From Thalassoglobus sp. JC818 (GTDB lineage Bacteria > Planctomycetota > Planctomycetia > Planctomycetales > Planctomycetaceae): 64,000 nucleotides of DNA. Below, in pieces: positions 56,557-64,000 of the stretch (the first letter of the stretch is position 1; every line of letters begins with the position of its first letter). Below the pieces are notes generated by a model. That model ran no database searches. It saw only the letters and a program-made list of their open reading frames with translations, and was not told the DNA's origin. Location of the stretch: assembly GCF_040717535.1 (NCBI RefSeq), contig NZ_JBFEFI010000001.1:930001-994000 (forward strand). Reading direction: 5' to 3'. A program made the translations under genes and the position numbers.

Positions 56557-57534
56557 ATGGATTCCGTGATTCAACAATCCGAATTCCGACTTCAAAGACA
56601 TGCACAGGTACAAATGAACAGTGCTCAACAAACAGAACTCGATCGCAAATTTGCTCCGATCATGTTCTTCGTAACTCTGGCGTTCCTCGCGATCGCCGGT
56701 GTGGGAATGCACGTACTGCAGGACTCTGAAAACCGGTTCACGCACGCAGCTCATGTGTGTGGTTGGACCTTGGTCGGCCTCTGGACGGTCTACGTTTTCG
56801 AAGCCATCATGCACATGCGGGATCGTGGCCAGACCCGTCGTTCTGATCTGTTGTATTGCCTGTTTCCGCCGCTGCGGCTGGGAGCCAGAGATCATATCGA
56901 TGGAAAAACGGTCTGGCTGCCATGGATGGGTTGGAAGACCGCGAGCGATGAACTCGCCAACGACATTGAATTGCGTCTTGGCTACACGATGATCGCCATT
57001 GCGCTGCTCATCCTTCCACTGCTCGGGTTTGAGTTCTACTTCGAAGCCAAGATCAAGGAAGTTCGCTCGCTGGGGATGGCTGTTCAAATTGCGCAGGCGT
57101 TTATTTGGTTCGCATTCGCAGCGGAATTTATTCTGACGATCAGCCTCGTCTCCAAGAAACTGAAGTTCGTCAAAGAACATTTACTCGACCTGGCGATCAT
57201 CTGCCTTCCGATGATCGCGTTCATGCGTGCATTTCGACTGACAGGAGCAGCCCGACTCAGTCGGTTGAGCAAATCGGCGCGTGTCTTTCGATTACGCGGA
57301 CTTGCGATGCGTGCCTGGCGCGCCATTCTGATCCTGCAGATCGTCGATCGAATTCTTCACCGAGATCAGGAAAAACGCCTGCGGATGCTTGAAGAACAAA
57401 TCGCTGAGAAACAAAAAGAGATCGAAGAACTGAGGGACGAAGCCCGCCTCGTTCGTGAATCGATTGAAGCTCAGAAAGCGGAAGAAGCTGAGTTAGAGCA
57501 ACAGGATACCGCCGTCAACGCACGTCTTGACTGA
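56557..57534 (+). CDS. Voltage-sensor-like membrane protein without pore, with C-terminal coiled coil
   Basis: This 325-residue protein has two N-terminal helices (about 33-53 and 64-84) and a soluble loop. Helices at about 141-162 and 173-197 resemble S1 and S2 of voltage sensors (Glu180 in S2). S3 has Asp201 in LLDLAIICLPM. S4 carries basic residues mostly three apart: Arg214, 217, 223, 226, Lys229, Arg232 and 235 (MRAFRLTG, RLSRLSKSARVFRLRG). No S5-pore-S6 follows. Instead a charged coiled coil (about 257-315) closes the protein. Voltage-gated proton channels also combine a pore-less sensor with a coiled coil. Function here is unproven, and it may be a truncated ion-channel relative or a voltage-responsive regulator. 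It diverges from purM. Confidence 0.75.
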   Translation: MDSVIQQSEFRLQRHAQVQMNSAQQTELDRKFAPIMFFVTLAFLAIAGVGMHVLQDSENRFTHAAHVCGWTLVGLWTVYVFEAIMHMRDRGQTRRSDLLYCLFPPLRLGARDHIDGKTVWLPWMGWKTASDELANDIELRLGYTMIAIALLILPLLGFEFYFEAKIKEVRSLGMAVQIAQAFIWFAFAAEFILTISLVSKKLKFVKEHLLDLAIICLPMIAFMRAFRLTGAARLSRLSKSARVFRLRGLAMRAWRAILILQIVDRILHRDQEKRLRMLEEQIAEKQKEIEELRDEARLVRESIEAQKAEEAELEQQDTAVNARLD

Positions 57535-57571
57535 GAGTCGAGTCCCCACTTCGAAGCGGTTCCCAATATTC

Positions 57572-57616
57572 GAAAAAGCAGCTGCATCTCCCGACTGTTG
57601 ATATGGAAGATGCAGC
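57572..57616 (-). terminator. Probable intrinsic terminator downstream of the SMP-30 gene
   Basis: GCTGCATC (57581-57588) pairs with GATGCAGC (57609-57616), and on the minus strand TGCTTTTTCG follows. It lies about 180 bases past the SMP-30 stop, beyond the palindromic element. The loop is long (20 bases), so the call is moderate. Confidence 0.5.
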
Positions 57617-57692
57617 CCGTAAGAAATGTTAATCAGAGCTTGTCGCGATTTTTGATGGAGCAAGCGAATCCAAAGAGACGTACGAAGTCGTT

Positions 57693-57796
57693 TAGAGCAT
57701 TTTTTATTTGGTGTGCACGATCTCGCACGAGCAAGCATTGTCTTTTGACTTGCGAGCCAGCGCAAGCGAGTTCGCAGGAAAGAGCAACTTGCTCTA
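57693..57796 (-). repeat. TA-flanked palindromic element, copy C (104 bp)
   Basis: In the direction of the SMP-30 gene it reads TAGAGCAAGTTGCTCTTTCC at the stop codon and ends AAAAAATGCTCTA. The ends TAGAGCA/TGCTCTA are perfect inverted repeats flanked by TA. The inner arms ACTCGCTTGCGC and GCTCGTGCGAGA can pair. This is the best-preserved copy. Confidence 0.9.
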
Positions 57797-58837
57797 GTGA
57801 TTCATGCCGACCGTCTTCGTCTGAATCCGACAAACGTACATGTCGGCAGTCAAAAACAGCACTGAGCCATCTTCTCCCCCGAACGTGCAGTTGGCGGTCC
57901 GCTCTCCGGTGCTGATTCGACCGAGCAAATCACCACTCTTCGAGAAGACGTACACTCCACCGGGACCGGTCGCAAAGACGTTCCCTTCCTTGTCGACAGC
58001 CATTCCATCTGGCAAACCCGGCCATCCATCTTTCGCATGAGCAGTAGCATCATAAAGAACTTTGCTTTCGCCAAGTGTGCCGTCTGCCTTCAAGGGGAAT
58101 GACTTCCATAACGCAGCTTCTGGATCGGACTGCGCGACGTAGAGAGTCTTCTCATCAGGTGAGAACGCAATCCCGTTGGGTCGCGTCATTTCTTTCGTGA
58201 GAAGTGTGAGTTCCCCATCCTTGGAGAGTCGATACACACCGCAGAAATCGAGTTCGCGAAGAGGATCTTCATACCGGTTTGGGAGACCGTAAGGCGGATC
58301 GGTGAAGTAGAGATCACCATTCGAATGGAAAACGAGGTCGTTCGGGCTGTTGAGTCTTTTGCCCTGGTAGTTGTCGACAAGAGTTTGCTTCCCACCATCA
58401 ACAGTCAGCACGGAAACTCTGCGATCCCCATGTTCACACATCGTCAATCGTCCAGATGCGTCAAGCATCAGACCATTTGAACCTGGTTCTCCTCCGTAGT
58501 CAGCGACGCCGGTGTAGCCGGACGGCTTCATGAACAGCGAAGCTCCTCGCCCTTCTTCCCATTGAAAGATTGAGTTGTTCGGAATGTCCGAAAAAAGAAG
58601 AACACCTTTTCCACCCTCTCTGGGAACCCAGACCGGACCTTCCGTCCATTCGTAACCGCCCGTCAGAACTTCGATCTTTGCATCTTCGGCCACCAGCGAA
58701 TGAAACTTGGGATCGGAAACCACAAGTTCACCGAGTGTCGGAAAGTTCAGTGTGTCCTGTGCATTCAGAGGAGAAGCCGTCAGTCCAGAGTAGACAACAG
58801 AGAGCACGACGCAGAGCGCTGAAACCAACTTCATCAT
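57794..58837 (-). CDS. SMP-30/gluconolactonase family protein, exported
   Basis: This 347-residue protein has a signal peptide (LVSALCVVLSVVYSGLTASP, cleavage near 26). The body is the six-bladed SMP-30/gluconolactonase propeller: metal-site EGPVWV (Glu about 66), GSNGLMLDASGRLTMCEHG, SPNDLVFHSNGDLYFTDPPYG with Asn and Asp ligands (about 163-180), ANPNGIAFSPDEK-type RPNGIAFSPDEKTLYVAQSD, and LPDGMAVDKEGNVFATGPGG. Members hydrolyse sugar lactones with a divalent metal. Export suggests a periplasmic lactonase. Its TAG stop lies in palindromic copy C. Confidence 0.92.
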   Translation of the reverse strand: MMKLVSALCVVLSVVYSGLTASPLNAQDTLNFPTLGELVVSDPKFHSLVAEDAKIEVLTGGYEWTEGPVWVPREGGKGVLLFSDIPNNSIFQWEEGRGASLFMKPSGYTGVADYGGEPGSNGLMLDASGRLTMCEHGDRRVSVLTVDGGKQTLVDNYQGKRLNSPNDLVFHSNGDLYFTDPPYGLPNRYEDPLRELDFCGVYRLSKDGELTLLTKEMTRPNGIAFSPDEKTLYVAQSDPEAALWKSFPLKADGTLGESKVLYDATAHAKDGWPGLPDGMAVDKEGNVFATGPGGVYVFSKSGDLLGRISTGERTANCTFGGEDGSVLFLTADMYVCRIQTKTVGMNH

Positions 58838-58882
58838 TTGAGTTCCTGATCAAGAAAGACAATTGTTCAAGAACGCATCAAC

Positions 58883-59584
58883 CTATCCGAATTGGCTTTC
58901 TGCCGAAAGGATGACAGAGTAGGCAGCTTCAGAATCTTCAGCAGCTCGAAGTTCAGGCAAGAAGTCAGGCAGTTGGACCATGCGGGCGAGTCGTGCAATC
59001 ACCTGCAGATGGCTCCGCGTATCCTGGCAAAGCACCAGAAAGAAGCAGTCGGACAGAGAGTTGTTGCTGGCACCAAACGGAATTCCAGACATCGTGCGAC
59101 CGAAGGCAACGATCGGAGCACCGACGGCATCAGGAAGTGGATTTCGAGGGTGGGGAATCGCAACTCCATTGTCGAACGCAGTAGAGTGCAGCTTCTCACG
59201 TTCCTGGACAGCTTTGAGAATTGTAGCGGGCTCCCAAACCTGCCACGTTCGCCCAGCCACTTCGATCATGCACTCCAGCACCGAACGCTTCGTTCGAGCT
59301 TCGAGTGGAACCTGAACGAGTTCCGGCTTGAGAAGCGATGTGACGGGAACATCCGCGACGATTTCCGGAGATGCTTGAGCCACTTCGAGAGCTGCGAGCT
59401 GGCTGTCGGAATACTCTCTCATTTCCTGCTCAAGCCACTGTGTGATCTCGGCAGCATGAAACTGCCAGTCCTGACCACGCTTGTGAGCGGGAATTCGTCC
59501 TCGTGATGCAAGCCGTTCAATTTCGCGACGATCACGCCCGAGTTGTCGGGCAAGTTCATCGATTGAATACCATTCGTGAGCCAT
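58883..59584 (-). CDS. PTS EIIA (nitrogen-type) domain with N-terminal excisionase-like HTH
   Basis: This 233-residue protein has residues 4-52 as an excisionase-type helix-turn-helix (YSIDELARQLGRDRREIERL ... HKRGQDWQFHAAEITQWL). Residues about 85-230 are the PTS EIIA fold of the Fru/Ntr type, with the phospho-accepting His145 in VAIPHPRNPLPDA and IVAFGRTMSGIPFG. In EIIA-Ntr systems this His receives phosphate from NPr. Joined to a DNA-binding domain, it could act as a phosphorylation-controlled transcription factor; this is inference. No HPr or EI genes are near. It lies 45 bases upstream of the SMP-30 gene on the same strand and may be cotranscribed. Confidence 0.88.
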   Translation of the reverse strand: MAHEWYSIDELARQLGRDRREIERLASRGRIPAHKRGQDWQFHAAEITQWLEQEMREYSDSQLAALEVAQASPEIVADVPVTSLLKPELVQVPLEARTKRSVLECMIEVAGRTWQVWEPATILKAVQEREKLHSTAFDNGVAIPHPRNPLPDAVGAPIVAFGRTMSGIPFGASNNSLSDCFFLVLCQDTRSHLQVIARLARMVQLPDFLPELRAAEDSEAAYSVILSAESQFG

Positions 59585-59664
59585 AGGTTCGGAGAGTCAT
59601 CGACAGGAGAGTGGGCAGGTGTTATGCAAACCACACTCAACTTCCAATGCATCTCCTCGTGCGC

Positions 59665-60603
59665 CTAAGGCATGCATCGTAAATGTGCAGTTCGACAACG
59701 GTCAATTAAATCGTGATGATCAAGTTTCCACAAGTCTTGTGACCAAACTTCTGTCTGATACCAACCATCGTACCCATGAGCTTCCAGCGATGCGACGAGT
59801 TCTCTGATCGGCAGAACACCTTCACCGGGGAGGCATTGATCGTTCTCGTTCTTGGGCGAACATTGGCGATCGGCGAGTTGCACGATGACAATTCGATCGA
59901 TGATGTCACGAACTCGCTCGATGACTTTGTCTTCTTCACCGAGATGGTATGTTCCCAGAGCAAGCCCGACAGAAGGATGATCGATCCGATCGAGCATCTC
60001 CAACGCATCATCCAGCGACTGCAGGAACGTCCAATTCTGGGCATAAATCGCATGCATTGGCTGCAGCGCCAGTTTGACGTTGTAGATCGCCGCCAGTTCT
60101 GCCAGTTCGCGCATCGACTGAGTCACGAGACGACACGCATGGGAATCGATATGGCGATTCTGTGCTCCGGTGATGACCGTGACTGACTCGGCCCGTAGCT
60201 GCGCAGCAACGCGAATCGCCCGACGTGCTTCGAGCAATGTTTCACGAAGTCCGTACCCGTGTTGACCAGTGAATCCACCCACCCAGCTCAGGTTCGAAAC
60301 CGCCATCCCTGAGCGCTGAATCTTTCGGATGCCCTGCTGCACTCCGGACTCACACAGCTTTCGCCAACTGATCCCAATCGCCGGAATCGACTTCTCGCGA
60401 TAGGCTTCCAGATCTTCGTCGAGTGACCAACGCACGGTGACAAGTTGGTTCAACGCCAATCGGTGCAGAAACGAATCGGAACGCAGAACATCTGCGGATG
60501 CGTCCGGCCAGAGAGGCGTTTCGATCGAGTTCGTGGTCTTCAGTTTTGCCTTGGAAATGTTTGGAGCGAACTGGTCACGAAATGACAGAAATTGTTGAAA
60601 CAC
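59665..60603 (-). CDS. Sugar phosphate isomerase/epimerase family TIM barrel
   Basis: The start is uncertain. The open frame begins at 60711, but the family usually starts near LALNQLVTVRWSLDED, and no ATG lies between; a GTG at 60603 with TGAGG nine bases upstream is a credible start (312 residues). The body is a xylose-isomerase-like barrel: VTVRWSLDED, IGISWRKLCESG, VSNLSWVGGFTG, ESVTVITGAQNRHIDSHA, LALQPMHAIYAQNWTFLQSL (metal-site region), LALGTYHLG, and the end HGYDGWYQTEVW. This is a different family member from the isomerase at 19258. Substrate is unknown. Confidence 0.75.
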   Translation of the reverse strand: MFQQFLSFRDQFAPNISKAKLKTTNSIETPLWPDASADVLRSDSFLHRLALNQLVTVRWSLDEDLEAYREKSIPAIGISWRKLCESGVQQGIRKIQRSGMAVSNLSWVGGFTGQHGYGLRETLLEARRAIRVAAQLRAESVTVITGAQNRHIDSHACRLVTQSMRELAELAAIYNVKLALQPMHAIYAQNWTFLQSLDDALEMLDRIDHPSVGLALGTYHLGEEDKVIERVRDIIDRIVIVQLADRQCSPKNENDQCLPGEGVLPIRELVASLEAHGYDGWYQTEVWSQDLWKLDHHDLIDRCRTAHLRCMP

Positions 60604-61402
60604 GTTCGGTAGCCTCAGAGGGAATATCAAGTGATCGTTTGCGAGTTGTGCCCGACTTCGACCATCTTGGAGTCGAATGTTCGATGCGTGCAGAAAATCA
60701 AACTCCTGCATTCACGGTAACGTCTAGCCCGTCGACAATGACTGTCGATGAGAGATCATGAGATGGGTTTCGCTAGTGCAAGACCAACGCTTGAGGAACC
60801 AACATCCCGTCTGACTTCCCCCCTTTGTTTCGAATCTCATCCGCCTGGCTCCAAGCACTGAACCATCTTCTACTCCACTTCTGTGTCAATCGCAACGCTG
60901 CACAGCAACAGAATTGACTCGCCGACGACACAATTTCGCAGAATGTTTCTCCAACTTCGGAGAGGTATCGACCGCAAGAAGCAGAGCGTTCATGCTCCCG
61001 AGACGCACGCAGTTTCAAAGTGCATCGCGTGTCTTCAGACGGAATAGAATCCATCTGATTTTCGTACGCAACTTCAGACATGCAGCAGACCCCGAATTGA
61101 GTAGTGAATGGTTCACTGATTTCGTGGAGTATGCCTCTGGTACCAAATAATTGCTACGACAGATCGGCCCATTTCTAAAGGAATCTGGCAACTCTGTTTT
61201 TTGCCTCATTCACGCTTGACGAACAGTCGCTGACCACTTTGAACGTTTCACAACTGCAAACGAATTCAACGCGGCAGAATGAGAGCCCAAACGCAAAACT
61301 CGCTGCAAAGATGAGTCTTCGTTGAAAGCCCGATCTCCGCATTGAGAGATCGTGATTCAGCCTGCTATCGATTTCAGTTGTTGAGAGCGCTAACGCGAGC
61401 CG
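60604..61402. other. Long intergenic region, no supported gene
   Basis: About 800 bases, including the disputed 5' end of the isomerase open frame (to 60711). Short minus frames overlap others and have no starts. No terminator or repeat copy is seen. Confidence 0.4.
60613..60616 (-). promoter_or_regulatory. Ribosome binding site favouring a GTG start
   Basis: On the minus strand GAGG lies nine bases before GTG 60603 and supports that codon as the start of the TIM-barrel gene. Confidence 0.45.
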
Positions 61403-61690
61403 TCAGTCTCCGACACCAAGATTGCGTTCAATGTCGCGGGCTTTTGAAGAAACGAAGAAGTCCCGGATCTTGAGTGGGTCGTGAATCGGCTCAGGTTGAT
61501 GCTCAGCTCGGGCGATCGTTCCCGCATCCTGCACCCACGGATCGACTGTTTGCTCTGCGGGATTTTCACGTCCACCATCTTCGCCTCGAAAGCCGACCAT
61601 CCGATGAACTTTTTGGGGAAACATCGACGATTGGCATCCGACGGACATCATCACCGCCAGACTGAGCCAAACGGCATTCGAACGAAACAT
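61403..61690 (-). CDS. Small lipoprotein, unknown function
   Basis: From ATG 61690 (GGAGG just upstream) the product is 95 residues. The start is a lipoprotein signal, NAVWLSLAVMMSVGC, with lipid-attachment Cys near 19. The mature part is charged and helical (FFVSSKARDIERNLGVGD at the end). It has no recognised family. It lies divergent from the deacetylase gene at 61827. Confidence 0.7.
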   Translation of the reverse strand: MFRSNAVWLSLAVMMSVGCQSSMFPQKVHRMVGFRGEDGGRENPAEQTVDPWVQDAGTIARAEHQPEPIHDPLKIRDFFVSSKARDIERNLGVGD

Positions 61691-61826
61691 AACGGGGGCC
61701 TCCGTGGTCAACATTGGGGCAATTTGACCAGCAATTGAGGATGGCGAGTTGGAAGGGAATGGTTGAGAGGTTAGAAAGTGCTAGGACGTATAGCCTTTTC
61801 CTTTCGAAGACGTAAAGACCAGAACG

Positions 61827-62534
61827 ATGGACCAACTTGCTGAATCACTCGATATTCTCGTCGTTGCTCCTCACCCAGATGACGCAGAAATCAGTGTCGG
61901 TGGAACCATCCTCAAGACGCTCTCGCAGGGAAAACGCGTAGGAGTCGTCGAATTAACCAACGGTGAACCAACTCCTCGTGGCACTGTTGAACGTCGACAG
62001 AAGGAGACCGATCGCTCGACAGAAGTGCTCGGATTGACTCAGCGGTTTCAGCTGAATCTGCCGAACAGATCGCTCATCAACGACCTGGATGGCCGCCGAA
62101 AACTCGCTGGCCTCTTCCGAAAAACACGCCCGAAAGTCATTTTGGCACCATATTGGGAAGATGCGCACCCCGATCACGTGGCTGCCAGTGCGCTCGCCGA
62201 TGCTGCGAGATTCTGGGCAAAATTGAGCCGCAGCGACCTTCCCGGCGACCCGTTTCATCCTCCCAAAATCTACTATTACTGGAGCATCCACCTCCGAATT
62301 CACCCCAAACCAGCCTTCGTGGTCGACATCTCGAATCACATCGATCAAAAGATGGAATCTGTCCGCTGCTACGAGAGTCAGGTCGTTGAGGGTCGAAGCA
62401 GCGAGTTTCCCACGCTTCTCGATGATATTCGTGATCGGGCAAGGTATTGGGGATGGTCGATCGATCGTGCCTTCGGTGAACCCTTCGCTTCGCGCGAAGA
62501 GATCCGCATCGATAACATCACAACTCTCACTTAG
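61827..62534 (+). CDS. BshB1-like PIG-L family deacetylase
   Basis: This 235-residue protein has the LmbE/PIG-L zinc-site motif AHPDDAEI as APHPDDAEISVGGTI (about 14-28), then NGEPTPRGTVERRQKE. The metal-binding APYWEDAHPDHVAAS (about 107-121; the HPDH motif) completes the zinc site. The length and the PYWEDxHPDH motif fit the BshB1 group of bacillithiol-biosynthesis deacetylases, which remove the N-acetyl group from N-acetylglucosaminyl-malate. No bshA or bshC is in the window, so a different PIG-L substrate is possible. The TAG stop lies in palindromic copy D. Confidence 0.88.
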   Translation: MDQLAESLDILVVAPHPDDAEISVGGTILKTLSQGKRVGVVELTNGEPTPRGTVERRQKETDRSTEVLGLTQRFQLNLPNRSLINDLDGRRKLAGLFRKTRPKVILAPYWEDAHPDHVAASALADAARFWAKLSRSDLPGDPFHPPKIYYYWSIHLRIHPKPAFVVDISNHIDQKMESVRCYESQVVEGRSSEFPTLLDDIRDRARYWGWSIDRAFGEPFASREEIRIDNITTLT

Positions 62535-62636
62535 AGCAAGTTGCTCTTTCCTGTGCGCTCGCTTGAACTTTGTCATCAGTTCAAAGGCTGAGTTCGCTCG
62601 TACGAGTGAGTGCATACCGAATCAGAAAATGCTCTG
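62532..62636 (+). repeat. TA-flanked palindromic element, copy D (105 bp)
   Basis: It begins TAGAGCAAGTTGCTCTTTCC at the stop of the deacetylase gene and ends GAAAATGCTCTG. Inner arms GTGCGCTCGC and TCGTACGAGTGAGTGC can pair. The base after the final TGCTC is TG, so the far TA has mutated. The remaining 207 bases up to 62843 hold nothing I recognise. Confidence 0.88.
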
Positions 62637-62843
62637 GAGCATCGTCATCTCTCGCTGACAGCGTTCTGTAAACACACTTTCAAAGTGTGCACTCCATCCT
62701 CGTTCCGAAATCACACGTGATCCCAGTAGTCCCGCACGGTTTCCGAATAAGGTCGATCCAATCGCCCCAAATGTTTTCTAGCTGAGCACTCTCCTGAAGT
62801 GGTTAGTCCGGCAAGTCTGAGCTTCTGTCTGTTTGTGACATCC

Positions 62844-63212
62844 TCATCGAGTCGTTAATTCCGTGAGCTTCTGGAAGACGAAACGAGTTCGACAGTGATG
62901 GCACTCCAATTCCGTGCCGCAATGTCTGGCCTGCAGTAAAATCGCATCGATGAGTCGATTTCCGCAGAGCCCCTTCTGAATCTGGACTTGAACTCCACAC
63001 TGGGGACAAAAGACGGGCAACTGACGATCGACGGGCGAAATCGGCTTGGGACGAGTGTTCACCTCGTGCACGGTCAGTGACGAACTGTCGGCTCCAGAAC
63101 CGGAAAAGGGCGCCGCCGCCGAAGTTAAATTTGAGGCAGACTCCTTCTGCTCAAATTCACGAAGCCCCTCAGACGGGCGATTGTCTGAAGAGTGCTGTTC
63201 ATAAGTTTTCAT
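62844..63212 (-). CDS. Small Cys-rich, possible zinc-ribbon protein
   Basis: This 122-residue frame starts at ATG 63212. The N-terminal part (about 1-55) is Ser/Glu-rich and low in complexity. The C-terminal part has paired Cys and His: FCPQCGVQVQIQKGLC (about 66-81) and GTELECHHCRTRFVF (about 101-115), a likely zinc-binding ribbon of CxxC type. I do not recognise a family. A weak AGG lies upstream. The frame extends further upstream, but those residues look non-coding. Confidence 0.6.
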   Translation of the reverse strand: MKTYEQHSSDNRPSEGLREFEQKESASNLTSAAAPFSGSGADSSSLTVHEVNTRPKPISPVDRQLPVFCPQCGVQVQIQKGLCGNRLIDAILLQARHCGTELECHHCRTRFVFQKLTELTTR

Positions 63213-63494
63213 ATTCCGAAACCTGCAGCATGTCTCGCGTTCCTCGTCGCGCACTCTCACAGGGGAACACCGCATCGTGCGATGAAAATTCCACACGTAA
63301 GTGCATCTTAGGAACGTTGTGCTCGAGCAATCGTTTGGAATTCCAGACGGAGAGGAATCCCGACATGCAGGAGTTTCGAAACAGGTGTGACAGCTTGTTG
63401 TCACAGATGATTTTCGAAGGGTGTAGAAATCTTCGAGTTCCGCGAAATTGCACTGGTCGCTCGGATCAAAGGCACCTCGCGAACGGGTCATTCC

Positions 63495-64000
63495 CTAAGA
63501 GGGAAGACTCGTCAGCCACTCAATAATTTTCGGAGCTGAGCCAGAAAGCCCTTTGTATTCCAGTTGCTCGGGAGACATGGATCGCAGAGCAGCGACGAGC
63601 GGACCGCGTTCGATTTGATCGAACGGAATCAAAGACTGGTGAAGCACAAACAACGCTCCTCCAGAGTCGGGGACCCCTACCGTCACCTGACGTTCCACTT
63701 TCACAAAGACGACAGGCGCAACCGGGTCAAAGTCACATCGCGTCCGGTCAGGGTGGAAGTTCAACTCATCCTCGAAGACAACACTCCACACAAACCGTTC
63801 GAATGGACCGTGATTGACCATTGTCTCGACGAGTCGTCGACTGTTTGAGAGGTCCATCCCGGGGATCGGTTGGTGGATCTCCGCTAATGGGCGGCCGATC
63901 TTCTCTTCCGGTCGCCAGCCGCTTGGGAAACAGACGTGTCCGAACGACATCCAGTCACGATCCGCATCAAGCGAGTGAATGACGATGTCTTCTTCGATTT
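63495..64000 (-). CDS. Partial DUF3445 (heme-dependent oxidative N-demethylase-like) protein
   Basis: The reading frame is open from its stop at 63495 to the right edge, so at least the N-terminal part lies outside the window (168 codons visible). The sequence has DWMSFGHVCFPSGWRPEEKI and GRPLAEIHQPIPGMDL, the characteristic stretch of DUF3445. That family includes heme-dependent oxidative N-demethylases that remove methyl groups from amines. Start and substrate cannot be judged. It ends in IEWLTSLPS. Confidence 0.8.
   Translation of the reverse strand, partial: IEEDIVIHSLDADRDWMSFGHVCFPSGWRPEEKIGRPLAEIHQPIPGMDLSNSRRLVETMVNHGPFERFVWSVVFEDELNFHPDRTRCDFDPVAPVVFVKVERQVTVGVPDSGGALFVLHQSLIPFDQIERGPLVAALRSMSPEQLEYKGLSGSAPKIIEWLTSLPS

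Noticed and set aside
61953-62615. 220-codon minus-strand frame opposite the deacetylase
   Set aside because: Antisense to a clear PIG-L deacetylase; its first residues come from the palindromic repeat.

Overview
The window looks like chromosomal DNA from a planctomycete, probably order Planctomycetales. This rests on gene content, not on a marker gene: a BBP7-type beta-barrel, a DUF1501 protein, several Tat-exported oxidoreductase and NHL proteins, a PEP-CTERM protein, a Ser/Thr kinase with a low-complexity tail, a non-flagellar FlgI-like protein, and housekeeping genes scattered as single transcription units. About 45 protein genes are supported. There are no rRNA or tRNA genes, CRISPR arrays, phages or complete insertion sequences.

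Left part (1-20 kb): start of an RNA-methyltransferase-like gene running off the edge; a Tat-exported Gfo/Idh/MocA oxidoreductase; a large exported protein of unknown function; an FG-GAP propeller; an N-carbamoylputrescine amidase-like hydrolase; transketolase; a CehA/McbA metallohydrolase with an EF-hand insertion; a PEP-CTERM protein; a sodium:solute symporter with a YhdT-like small partner; about 1.6 kb nearly empty of genes; an NHL protein; a Gly-rich exported protein; and a TIM-barrel isomerase.

Middle (20-43 kb): smc; a FlgI/HEAT-repeat Tat lipoprotein; a DUF1501 protein; a protein kinase whose tail holds 17 tandem copies of a 15-bp unit; accA followed by a membrane-anchored ACP-like protein without the phosphopantetheine serine; CvpA; an inositol monophosphatase; thioredoxin reductase; a lipoprotein; BBP7; MoxR; and an HTH-receiver response regulator followed by a histidine kinase.

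Right part (43-64 kb): O-antigen ligase-like protein with a TPR tail; coiled-coil exported protein; surE; cysS with a degenerate KMSKS loop; a SUFU protein; a FAD oxidoreductase; frr; an O-methyltransferase with an extra N-terminal domain; purM; a voltage-sensor-like membrane protein with no pore; an SMP-30 lactonase; an HTH-EIIA fusion; a second TIM-barrel isomerase; a small lipoprotein; a BshB1-like deacetylase; a Cys-rich small protein; and a DUF3445 gene cut by the edge.

The most unusual feature is a family of about 105-bp TA-flanked palindromic elements (five copies, two of them shortened). Four copies begin inside the stop codon of a gene (smc, accA, the SMP-30 gene and the deacetylase gene), each supplying a TAG stop, and all four lie in the same orientation relative to that gene. 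They look like a MITE that inserts at the TA of stop codons and regenerates the stop. Several clear intrinsic terminators are also visible.
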